Shown here piece after piece: positions 1-5,483 of a DNA stretch of 5,485 nucleotides (its first letter is position 1; every line of letters begins with the position of its first letter). The notes under the pieces were generated by a model that worked only from the letters and a program-made list of their open reading frames with translations, had not been told where the DNA came from and searched no databases. Source of the DNA: Blautia sp. (GTDB taxonomy: Bacteria; Bacillota; Clostridia; Lachnospirales; Lachnospiraceae); contig JAFWDX010000318.1 in NCBI GenBank assembly GCA_017515945.1, positions 1 through 5,485 on the forward strand, written 5' to 3'. The translations under genes were made by a program, and so were the position numbers.

Positions 1-1
1 A

Positions 2-1132
2 TGTGTCGTTCTGGTTGATGAGTATGATAAGCCATTGCTGGATCTGATAGAAAATCGTGAGCTGGAAACGCATACCAAAAAAGTATTTAAAGGGTTTTTC
101 AGCCGGCTGAAGAAAGCTGATGAATATATTCAGTTCATATTTATTACCGGTGTATCGAAATTTCATAAGGTGAGTATTTTCAGTGATCTGAATCAGCTTC
201 GGGATATCTCCATGAGCGAAGATTATGCGGGCCTGTGCGGCATCACCGAAAATGATATTGTGGAATATTTTGGAGAAGAAGTCCGGCAGCTGGCTGACAG
301 GCAGAATATTTCGATAGAACAATGCCTGACCGGATTGAAAAAACACTATGACGGCTATCATTTTCATCCGGCCGGTACAGCTGTTTATAACCCTTACAGT
401 CTCCTTGGAGCATTTCTGGATAAGGAGTTCGGCTCCTACTGGTATGAGACCGGTACACCTTCTTTTCTCGTAAAAAAACTGAAAGAAACGGAATTTGATG
501 TCCGCAAGTTTACGGACAGGACCCTTTATGCCAGTGAAGGTATGCTGAAAGACTATACCGGCGACAGCCCGGATCCGGTTCCGCTGCTATACCAGACCGG
601 ATATCTGACCATTGTTGCCTATGATAATACTGTGAGAGAGTATACACTGGCTTTTCCAAATGAAGAAGTAAAATATGGTTTTATCGAAAGTCTGATGCCA
701 GAATATGTTTCAGACTGCGGAGCCGGTTCCGGAAACGACATATTTACATTGCGGCGGTATATAGAAGAGGGGAAACTGGATAATATAAAAGCTGTTCTGA
801 CTTCTTTATTTGCGAATATTACATACACCCTTGAATCAGACCCATTTGAACATTATTTTCAGGCTGTGATCTATCTGGTCTTTACGCTTCTGGGTAAATT
901 TACAGTCTGTGAGATGCATACATTTAATGGAAGAATCGATTGCAAGGTCGAGACAAATCATTATATATATCTTTTTGAATTCAAACGGGATGATACGGTG
1001 GAAGCTGCACTTGCACAGATTGACAGCAAAGAGTATGCGCTGTCATTTGCTGCAGATACCCGCAAGGTTATTAAGATCGGTGTCAGCTTTGACTCCGGAT
1101 CAAGGATGCTTGTGGGATGGAAAACGTCGTAA
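2..1132 (+). CDS. AAA-ATPase-like / PD-(D/E)XK nuclease-domain protein, 5' end outside window
   Basis: The reading frame is open from the first bases of the window, so the gene starts upstream; 376 codons are visible. The first visible residues, VVLVDEYDKPLLD, are the Walker B-like segment typical of the AAA-ATPase-like family (PF09820). The P-loop must lie outside the window. Next come FITGVSKFHKVSIFS (sensor-like stretch), HYDGYHF, YNPYSLLGAF, YWYETGTPSFLVK and LLYQTGYLT, all signatures of the family. The last ~70 residues form a PD-(D/E)XK domain (PDDEXK_9, PF08011): GRID supplies the acidic residue, LFEFKRD supplies the E-x-K pair, followed by ALAQIDSKEYA. The active site looks intact. 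Genes of this family are often multicopy in gut Clostridia and Bacteroidetes; their true role is unknown, and defence or mobile-element functions are only guesses. It ends 35 nt before the mutL start and is visibly more AT-rich than mutL, which suggests it was inserted into the mismatch-repair operon. Confidence 0.92.
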   Translation, partial: CVVLVDEYDKPLLDLIENRELETHTKKVFKGFFSRLKKADEYIQFIFITGVSKFHKVSIFSDLNQLRDISMSEDYAGLCGITENDIVEYFGEEVRQLADRQNISIEQCLTGLKKHYDGYHFHPAGTAVYNPYSLLGAFLDKEFGSYWYETGTPSFLVKKLKETEFDVRKFTDRTLYASEGMLKDYTGDSPDPVPLLYQTGYLTIVAYDNTVREYTLAFPNEEVKYGFIESLMPEYVSDCGAGSGNDIFTLRRYIEEGKLDNIKAVLTSLFANITYTLESDPFEHYFQAVIYLVFTLLGKFTVCEMHTFNGRIDCKVETNHYIYLFEFKRDDTVEAALAQIDSKEYALSFAADTRKVIKIGVSFDSGSRMLVGWKTS

Positions 1133-1155
1133 CCCGAACTCAGATTATACCGGAT

Positions 1156-1161
1156 GGAGAG
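1156..1161 (+). promoter_or_regulatory. Ribosome binding site deciding the mutL start
   Basis: GGAGAG lies 6 nt upstream of the TTG at 1168. It supports that TTG as the initiation codon over the in-frame ATG at 1117, which has only a weak AAGG 11 nt upstream and lies inside the preceding gene. Confidence 0.65.
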
Positions 1162-1167
1162 AAAACA

Positions 1168-3507
1168 TTGAGAACGATCAAACAGCTGGATCAGCATACG
1201 ATTGATAAAATTGCCGCCGGTGAAGTGGTGGAGCGTCCTTCCTCCGTAGTCAAGGAGCTTGTCGAGAATGCCATTGATGCCGGGGCCGGCGCGGTCACGG
1301 TGGAAATATCCCAGGGCGGAAAGAAGCTGATCCGGATCACGGATAACGGAAGCGGCATCCCAAAGGATCAGCTGGCTCTGGCTTTTGCCTCTCATGCCAC
1401 TTCCAAGCTGGAGAAAGTGGAGGATCTGGCCGGAATTACATCCCTGGGTTTTCGAGGCGAAGCACTCAGCAGCATCGCGGCGGTCTCACAGGTGGAGGTC
1501 ATCACAAAGACTCCATCTGCGCTTACCGGCGCCAGGTATCTGATCGAGGGCGGGCGCGAGATGGGCCTCGAGGAGATCGGCGCGCCGGACGGCACCACAT
1601 TCCTGGTTCGGAATCTTTTTTTCAATACGCCGGCCAGGAGCAAGTTCCTCAAGACGGATACCAGTGAGGCGACGGATATCAGCACACTCATCGAACAGCT
1701 GGCGCTGTCCCACCCGGAAATATCCTTCAAGTTCATCATGAACAATCAGGTCAGACTCCATACTCCGGGTACCGGCCGTCTCCAGGACGTGATCTATCAG
1801 GTCTACGGCAGAGATATCGCCAGGAACCTGCTTGAGGTGGAGTACAGGAACGATTTCATGAAAATATCCGGCTTTGCCGGAAAGCCGGACATCGCCAGAG
1901 GCAACCGCGGCTTTGAAAATTACTATGTCAACGGGCGCTATGTCAAAAACAACATTCTGGCCAAGGCGATCGAGGATGCCTATAAGGGCACGCTCATGCA
2001 GCATAAGTATCCGTTTGTCACGCTCCGGATCGAGATGAACGGGGAGGAGCTGGATGTCAATGTCCATCCCCGCAAGCTGGAGGTACGCTTTGCCAGGGGG
2101 ATGGAGGTGTACGACGCGGTATTTGAAGCCGTGCATCGGGCACTCTTTTCCAGGGAGCAGATCCCGTCGGTCTCGCCGGGAAGGAGCGAGAGAGCGGCAT
2201 CTAAACCGCCGGTATCCAGGGCCTCTGTCCCGGAGCCCTTTGAAGCCAGCCGCAGGCAGATCGATCCAAGTGGTCAGGTACAGGCAGGCCCTGTATCGTT
2301 ACCGGAGGAAAGGGCCGGCAGACATCCGGAAGAAAAGCCCGGCGACAGCTTAAATGAAGGCAGACAGGAGACCGGTTCAGAAAATATACATGGACTTGAA
2401 GATGACAGATACACAGAACCGGGAAGCTTACAGGGACTCGCTGAAGAACCGGGAGCCTATGAAGCAGGAACAGGAAAAAACGGCATAGGAACAGAAAAAG
2501 GAAACATCCCTGATGCCGAAACTGTTTCGAAAAGAGACAGGGAAAACGATTTAGGTACAATGGACGAAACCGTTTTTGCCAAAGCAGGCGAAAACGGTTT
2601 AGGAGTTGAAAGCGAAAATGGTTTCGCCAGCGTTTCGGCTGTCCCAAATGTTGCCGGCGAATCCGTTCCTGCCGAAAAGGATGTCCCTCCGGATTCTTTA
2701 CTTATTTCGACAGATGTGCCGGTTGAACTGCCTGAGACAGGAGAGGAAGTGCCTGTACAGGCAGAAGAGGATCTGCAGGTGCAGGAAACGGATCCTTTAT
2801 CGGTACAGGAACAGGTTTCCGAATCAACAGAAACGCCGGGACAGAATCCGGAACCGGAACCCCGGACGGTGCCGGCCCGTGGAGAGCAGCTGGAGCTCTT
2901 CGGAGAACGGCTCCTGGATCCGGCCTCCCGTGTGCGCCACCGCCTGATCGGGCAGCTTTTCGACACCTACTGGCTGGTCGAATTCGGCGATGATTTTTAT
3001 ATGATCGATCAGCATGCCGCTCATGAAAAGATCACCTATGAGAGGATGGTGCGGCAGTTCCGGCAGCAAAAGCCGGCGTCCCAGTACCTGCAGCCTGCCA
3101 TGATCGTGACGCTGAGCATGGAGGAGGAGTCCGTTCTGGCGTCGGCCGGCGAGATCTTTGAGGCTTACGGTTTTGAGATCGAGCCATATGGCGGCCGGGA
3201 ATACTGTATCCGGGCCGTCCCTGCGGACCTGTATGGATTTACGGAGCAGGAGCTTTTCCATGAGCTGCTCGACAGACTGCCCGGTGAAAAGAAGGACAGC
3301 CTGCCGGAGGTCTTTGCCGGACGACTCGCGACAATGTCCTGCAAGGCGGCCGTCAAAGGCGGTAACCGCTTGAGCACTGCGGAGGCAAACGCGATGATCG
3401 ATGAGCTGCTGAAGCTGGAGGACCCGTATCACTGCCCCCATGGCCGGCCTACGATCATATCGATGTCCAAAAGCGAGATCGAAAAGAAGTTTCACAGGAT
3501 CCTGTGA
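1168..3507 (+). CDS. mutL: DNA mismatch repair protein MutL (endonuclease-type, long linker)
   Basis: MutL couples mismatch recognition by MutS to strand nicking and removal. Read from the TTG at 1168 the protein has 779 residues; about 600-650 is usual. The N-terminal GHKL ATPase shows IAAGEVVERP, ELVEN (catalytic Glu30 and Asn34, close to E. coli Glu29/Asn33), DNGSG (59-63), SHATSK and GFRGEAL. The transducer domain carries YYVNGRYVK and NVHPRKLEVRF with its conserved Lys303. Residues ~329-571 are a low-complexity, Glu/Pro/Gly-rich linker. The C-terminal domain has the metal-dependent endonuclease motif DQHA(X)2E(X)4E (614-625), SCKAAVK, CPHGRP (756-761) and a terminal FHR, so this is the nicking type found in bacteria without MutH. 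A QLELF clamp-binding-like motif (574-578) precedes the C-terminal domain. The TTG start puts the ATPase motifs within one residue of E. coli numbering. An ATG at 1117 would add 17 residues and overlap the upstream gene by 16 nt. miaA follows after 20 nt, probably co-transcribed. Confidence 0.97.
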   Translation: MRTIKQLDQHTIDKIAAGEVVERPSSVVKELVENAIDAGAGAVTVEISQGGKKLIRITDNGSGIPKDQLALAFASHATSKLEKVEDLAGITSLGFRGEALSSIAAVSQVEVITKTPSALTGARYLIEGGREMGLEEIGAPDGTTFLVRNLFFNTPARSKFLKTDTSEATDISTLIEQLALSHPEISFKFIMNNQVRLHTPGTGRLQDVIYQVYGRDIARNLLEVEYRNDFMKISGFAGKPDIARGNRGFENYYVNGRYVKNNILAKAIEDAYKGTLMQHKYPFVTLRIEMNGEELDVNVHPRKLEVRFARGMEVYDAVFEAVHRALFSREQIPSVSPGRSERAASKPPVSRASVPEPFEASRRQIDPSGQVQAGPVSLPEERAGRHPEEKPGDSLNEGRQETGSENIHGLEDDRYTEPGSLQGLAEEPGAYEAGTGKNGIGTEKGNIPDAETVSKRDRENDLGTMDETVFAKAGENGLGVESENGFASVSAVPNVAGESVPAEKDVPPDSLLISTDVPVELPETGEEVPVQAEEDLQVQETDPLSVQEQVSESTETPGQNPEPEPRTVPARGEQLELFGERLLDPASRVRHRLIGQLFDTYWLVEFGDDFYMIDQHAAHEKITYERMVRQFRQQKPASQYLQPAMIVTLSMEEESVLASAGEIFEAYGFEIEPYGGREYCIRAVPADLYGFTEQELFHELLDRLPGEKKDSLPEVFAGRLATMSCKAAVKGGNRLSTAEANAMIDELLKLEDPYHCPHGRPTIISMSKSEIEKKFHRIL

Positions 3508-3517
3508 CAGGGAAAAC

Positions 3518-3523
3518 AGGAGA
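3518..3523 (+). promoter_or_regulatory. Ribosome binding site deciding the miaA start
   Basis: AGGAGA stands 4 nt before the ATG at 3528. This favours that ATG over the upstream in-frame GTG at 3504, which overlaps the mutL stop codon. Confidence 0.7.
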
Positions 3524-3527
3524 AGAT

Positions 3528-4478
3528 ATGGATAATGAAAAAAAGCCCCTGGTCGTTCTGACCGGCCCCACGGCCGCCGGAAAAACAACCTTGTCACTCG
3601 CACTGGCGGAGCGGATCGGGGGAGAGATCATCAGCGCGGATTCCATCGCGGTCTACCGGCATATGGATATCGGCTCGGCCAAGATCAGGCCGGAGGAGAC
3701 CCATGGGATCCCGCATCACCTGATCGATGTGCTCGAGCCTGAGGAGGATTTCCATGTGGTCCTTTTCCAGCAGCTTGCCAAAGAGGCCATGAAGGGGATT
3801 TACGAACGCGGGCATGTCCCGATCGTCGTTGGCGGAACCGGGTTTTATATACAGGCCCTCACCAGAGATATCGACTTCACCCAGGCGGAAAATATGGAGG
3901 ATCTGCGGAATGAGCTGGAAGTGTTTGCCCGCGAAAACGGGGCGCATGCCCTGCATGAACGACTGCGTCAGGTCGATCCGGACAGCGCGGCTGCGATTCA
4001 CGAAAACAACGTGAAGCGGGTGATCCGCGCACTGGAGTTTTATGAGCAGAACAACAGTCCCATTTCCGCCCACAATCAGGAGCAGCGGCAGGCGAAAAGT
4101 CCATACAACCTGGCCTGCTTTGTTCTGACTGCGCCCCGTCCGGTTCTGTATGAACGGATCGACAGACGGGTTGACAGGATGATCGAAGCCGGACTGGTGC
4201 AAGAGGTCCGGTCGCTGAAAGAGCGGGGATGCCATAAGGGTATGGTATCCATGCAGGGGTTGGGATATAAAGAGATCCTGTCATACCTGGACGGAGAGAT
4301 CAGCCTCGAAGAAGCCATTCGGATCCTGAAGAGGGATACGCGGCATTTTGCCAAGCGGCAGCTTACATGGTTTCGGCGGGAGGAGGATGTGATCTGGGTG
4401 GATAAATCGGTCTTTGATTACGATGATGAGAGGATATTGGAATGGATGATGCAAAAGATCAAGGAGTATCAGATATGA
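3528..4478 (+). CDS. miaA: tRNA dimethylallyltransferase MiaA
   Basis: MiaA transfers the dimethylallyl group of DMAPP to N6 of adenosine 37 in tRNAs that read codons starting with U, giving i6A, which MiaB can then methylthiolate. The 316-residue length is normal. Visible signatures are the P-loop GPTAAGKT (13-20); ADS (37-39) with the presumed general base Asp38; YRHMDIGSAK; GIPHHLID (60-67); GGTGFY (102-107) with a catalytic-type Thr104; VKRVIRALE; IDRRVDRMIEAGL; QGLGYKE (243-249); and KRQLTWFR near the C-terminus. The position after DSx, often Gln (DSMQVY), is Ala here; the E. coli enzyme also departs from Gln, so this is not a defect. The ATG at 3528 is preferred over GTG 3504 because of its ribosome binding site and the usual MiaA N-terminal length. 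The gene is 20 nt behind mutL in a conserved operon order. Its high GC content matches mutL. Confidence 0.97.
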   Translation: MDNEKKPLVVLTGPTAAGKTTLSLALAERIGGEIISADSIAVYRHMDIGSAKIRPEETHGIPHHLIDVLEPEEDFHVVLFQQLAKEAMKGIYERGHVPIVVGGTGFYIQALTRDIDFTQAENMEDLRNELEVFARENGAHALHERLRQVDPDSAAAIHENNVKRVIRALEFYEQNNSPISAHNQEQRQAKSPYNLACFVLTAPRPVLYERIDRRVDRMIEAGLVQEVRSLKERGCHKGMVSMQGLGYKEILSYLDGEISLEEAIRILKRDTRHFAKRQLTWFRREEDVIWVDKSVFDYDDERILEWMMQKIKEYQI

Positions 4479-4498
4479 ACAACTTGGTTGACAGATAA
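4475..4498 (+). pseudogene. Possible stub of a former operon gene downstream of miaA (7 codons)
   Basis: An ATG overlaps the miaA stop codon (ATGA) and is preceded at 4461-4466 by AAGGAG with an 8-nt gap, an excellent translation start. The frame reads MNNLVDR and then stops with TAA. Overlaps of this kind normally mark translational coupling to a full-length downstream gene. Here, however, the sequence drops within a few bases into the AT-rich - strand PBECR4 gene. I infer that an operon gene may have been replaced or cut off by arrival of that unit. It could also be a chance short frame. Confidence 0.25.
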
Positions 4499-4522
4499 TG
4501 AATACGAACAGCTGCTTAGTAA

Positions 4523-5146
4523 TCAACAGAATAGATCAGTATCTGTGTGATCAATGAAGCCGTCTTTTAAATATAACACCTGTGAACTATGATTGAGAAG
4601 ATTTGTTTTGATTTTCTTCAAAAGTGTATAAGGACGCTGATTTTGTTCATAGTTACGGTCGCCTTTCAAAAAAATTGAATAGCAAATACAGTTGGCGACA
4701 TTGCTTTGCTCACTATCCATAATAAGAAATACAAAGCTGGTATCAGCCAGTTGACTGACTATGAGGTAGTTTGCCTTGATCGACGTGACAAACGAATAAA
4801 AGCGTGGCATGAAAGAATAAAGGGAGAATTCATTGTCAAGTATATCTTTTAGGGCAACAATGGCAAGAAGACGTGGTTTAACCATTTTTTCATATTGAAG
4901 TCCTTTTTCGACTTGTTCTTGTGTGATAGTGCCATCGAGTACTCGAAAGACTGTTTTTCCAGGCGTAAACCGGGGCAATGATAAATCTTTAAGATAGTGG
5001 AAACCAGTCAGATGTGGGAAATCCTCCGGGGAAAAGGTCAGGTTGATGGTATAGAGTTTCATCTTGAATCCATATATAAAGGTATATTTATATTGTAATA
5101 GCTCATTCCACACACAAGCAGCCTTATAAAGAAGAGTATCGCTCAT
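4523..5146 (-). CDS. PBECR4-domain protein (predicted BECR-fold nuclease)
   Basis: This 207-residue protein starts at an ATG with a strong ribosome binding site 6 nt upstream. Its pattern matches PBECR4 (phage Barnase-EndoU-ColicinE5/D-RelE-like nuclease 4), a family predicted computationally to be RNases and first noted in phage and conjugative polyvalent proteins. The matching features are YTFIYGFKMKLYTINLTF (21-38), FPHLTGFHYLKDLSL (43-57) with His45, the helical segment QVEKGLQYEKMVKPR (78-92), SIKANYLIV (122-130), TSFVFLIMD, and a C-terminal KGDRNYEQNQRPYTLLKK (161-178). I know of no demonstrated activity. No signal peptide or membrane segment is seen, so it is probably cytoplasmic. It stands alone, convergent with miaA (44 nt between the stops), and is more AT-rich than mutL-miaA, consistent with acquisition. 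Its promoter, structured leader and pre-start terminator suggest tight control, as expected for a toxic nuclease. The assignment rests on pattern memory, not a profile search. Confidence 0.85.
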   Translation of the reverse strand: MSDTLLYKAACVWNELLQYKYTFIYGFKMKLYTINLTFSPEDFPHLTGFHYLKDLSLPRFTPGKTVFRVLDGTITQEQVEKGLQYEKMVKPRLLAIVALKDILDNEFSLYSFMPRFYSFVTSIKANYLIVSQLADTSFVFLIMDSEQSNVANCICYSIFLKGDRNYEQNQRPYTLLKKIKTNLLNHSSQVLYLKDGFIDHTDTDLFC

Positions 5147-5152
5147 GCTGTT

Positions 5153-5158
5153 TCCTCC
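5153..5158 (-). promoter_or_regulatory. Ribosome binding site of the PBECR4 gene
   Basis: On the - strand GGAGGA lies 6 nt before the ATG at 5146. It sits only about 9 nt downstream of the terminator U-tract, so translation depends on RNA polymerase reading through that terminator. Confidence 0.75.
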
Positions 5159-5167
5159 ATTGTCTGT

Positions 5168-5199
5168 AAAGAAAAGAGCCCTGCTTCAAGCAAGGCTCT
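5168..5199 (-). terminator. Intrinsic terminator (attenuator-like) before the PBECR4 gene
   Basis: On the - strand an 11-bp stem (one G-U pair) with a 3-nt loop spans 5199-5175: AGAGCC-UUGCU / UGA / AGCAG-GGCUCU. It is followed at once by a U-rich run (UUUCUUU, to 5168). An AAAGAAAA segment upstream (5213-5206) is fully complementary to the UUUUCUUU run (5175-5168) and could lengthen the base through a bulge. It lies between the promoter and the start codon of the same gene, so it probably attenuates expression or defines the 3' end of a short leader RNA. Confidence 0.82.
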
Positions 5200-5343
5200 A
5201 AAGCGTTTTCTTTCAATTCCTGGAAACGGAATCTAGTCGGCTTGAGGTTACGCATAACCCACAGTCGTGCTCCACAATCGGCTGTGAACCGACCCAGTCA
5301 ATTGCTTCAAAGCACACGATAGCTGGTCTTGCCGCTATCCTCT
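5168..5343 (-). ncRNA. Structured leader RNA of the PBECR4 gene (unrecognised family)
   Basis: The transcript from the predicted promoter would run about 175 nt to the terminator, and almost all of it can pair. In order: a hairpin GAUAGC/GCUAUC (5339-5334 with 5323-5318); a small hairpin UGCUUUGAAGCA (5314-5303); and a three-way junction closed by GUCGG/CCGAC (5293-5289 with 5240-5236). Inside the junction, CACAG/CUGUG (5286-5282 with 5264-5260) carries an inner UUGUG-GAG-CACGA hairpin, and it abuts GGUUA-UGCG-UAACC (5259-5246), whose loop is of the UNCG type. Then come an AUUCC/GGAAU hairpin (5232-5216) and the terminator. No T-box sequence and no riboswitch core known to me is visible. It could be a cis-acting leader sensing a ligand or protein, or a stable small RNA acting on the nuclease. 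Pairings were found by eye, with no energy or covariation calculation. Confidence 0.55.
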
Positions 5344-5349
5344 GCATAT

Positions 5350-5378
5350 ATTATAATGGATATTGAATCAAAATACAA
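5350..5378 (-). promoter_or_regulatory. Sigma-A type promoter for the leader and PBECR4 gene
   Basis: On the - strand TTGTAT (5378-5373) and a perfect TATAAT (5355-5350) are separated by 17 nt in an AT-rich stretch. Transcription would start near 5343, just before the first leader hairpin. This is the only strong promoter seen in the region. Confidence 0.72.
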
Positions 5379-5401
5379 CTTGTTTTATAAATATTTCGGC
5401 T

Positions 5402-5435
5402 GTAACTGTTCAGTCACAAGTTCCTTCACAGTTAC
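5402..5435. repeat. Inverted repeat with 8-bp arms
   Basis: GTAACTGT (5402-5409) and ACAGTTAC (5428-5435) are perfect inverse complements around an 18-nt loop. One base separates it from the next, longer inverted repeat. It lies upstream of the PBECR4 promoter. It could be part of an interspersed repeat or element end; it lacks a U-tract on either strand, so it is not a normal terminator. Confidence 0.5.
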
Positions 5436-5436
5436 G

Positions 5437-5483
5437 AGGCCAGGCGCAGGCTCCTTTCGTCGCATTGGAAGTGCGCCTGGCCT
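5437..5483. repeat. GC-rich inverted repeat with 12-bp perfect arms
   Basis: AGGCCAGGCGCA (5437-5448) and TGCGCCTGGCCT (5472-5483) pair perfectly around a 23-nt loop, and one G-U pair could extend the stem in RNA. The GC-rich arms stand out from the AT-rich sequence before them. The window ends two bases later, so the full unit may be longer. No T-run follows within view. Possible identities are a chromosomal interspersed palindromic repeat, the edge of a mobile element, or the tail of a neighbouring transcript. Confidence 0.6.

Noticed and set aside
35..37. TTG as the start of the first + strand gene
   Set aside because: The frame is open back to base 2 and encodes VVLVDEYDKP, a family-typical Walker B segment, so the gene begins before the window.
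1117..1119. ATG as the mutL start
   Set aside because: It lies inside the upstream gene, has poor ribosome-binding spacing, and adds 17 residues absent from typical MutL; TTG 1168 fits better. Not fully excluded.
2751..2762. 12-bp palindrome GCCTGTACAGGC within mutL
   Set aside because: It lies in the low-complexity linker with similar CAGG/CCTG repeats around it; likely chance in biased sequence rather than an operator.
3504..3506. GTG overlapping the mutL stop as the miaA start
   Set aside because: It adds 8 residues without family support; ATG 3528 has AGGAGA properly placed before it.
1392..4354. Long - strand open frames opposite mutL and miaA
   Set aside because: They are antisense shadows of GC-rich, well-supported genes and encode no recognisable domains.
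4523..5146. ToxN/AbiQ-type toxin
   Set aside because: The sequence does not match ToxN patterns; PBECR4-like motifs fit much better, and the upstream RNA lacks tandem antitoxin repeats.
5168..5343. T-box or common riboswitch as the identity of the leader
   Set aside because: No T-box consensus and none of the conserved cores I know (TPP, SAM, purine, cobalamin) can be seen. A covariance-model scan would be decisive.
5385..5483. 32-codon open frame on the - strand entering from the right edge
   Set aside because: It runs straight through both inverted repeats, which suffice to explain the sequence, and has no recognisable domain. It could be the tail of a gene beyond the window, but that cannot be supported here.
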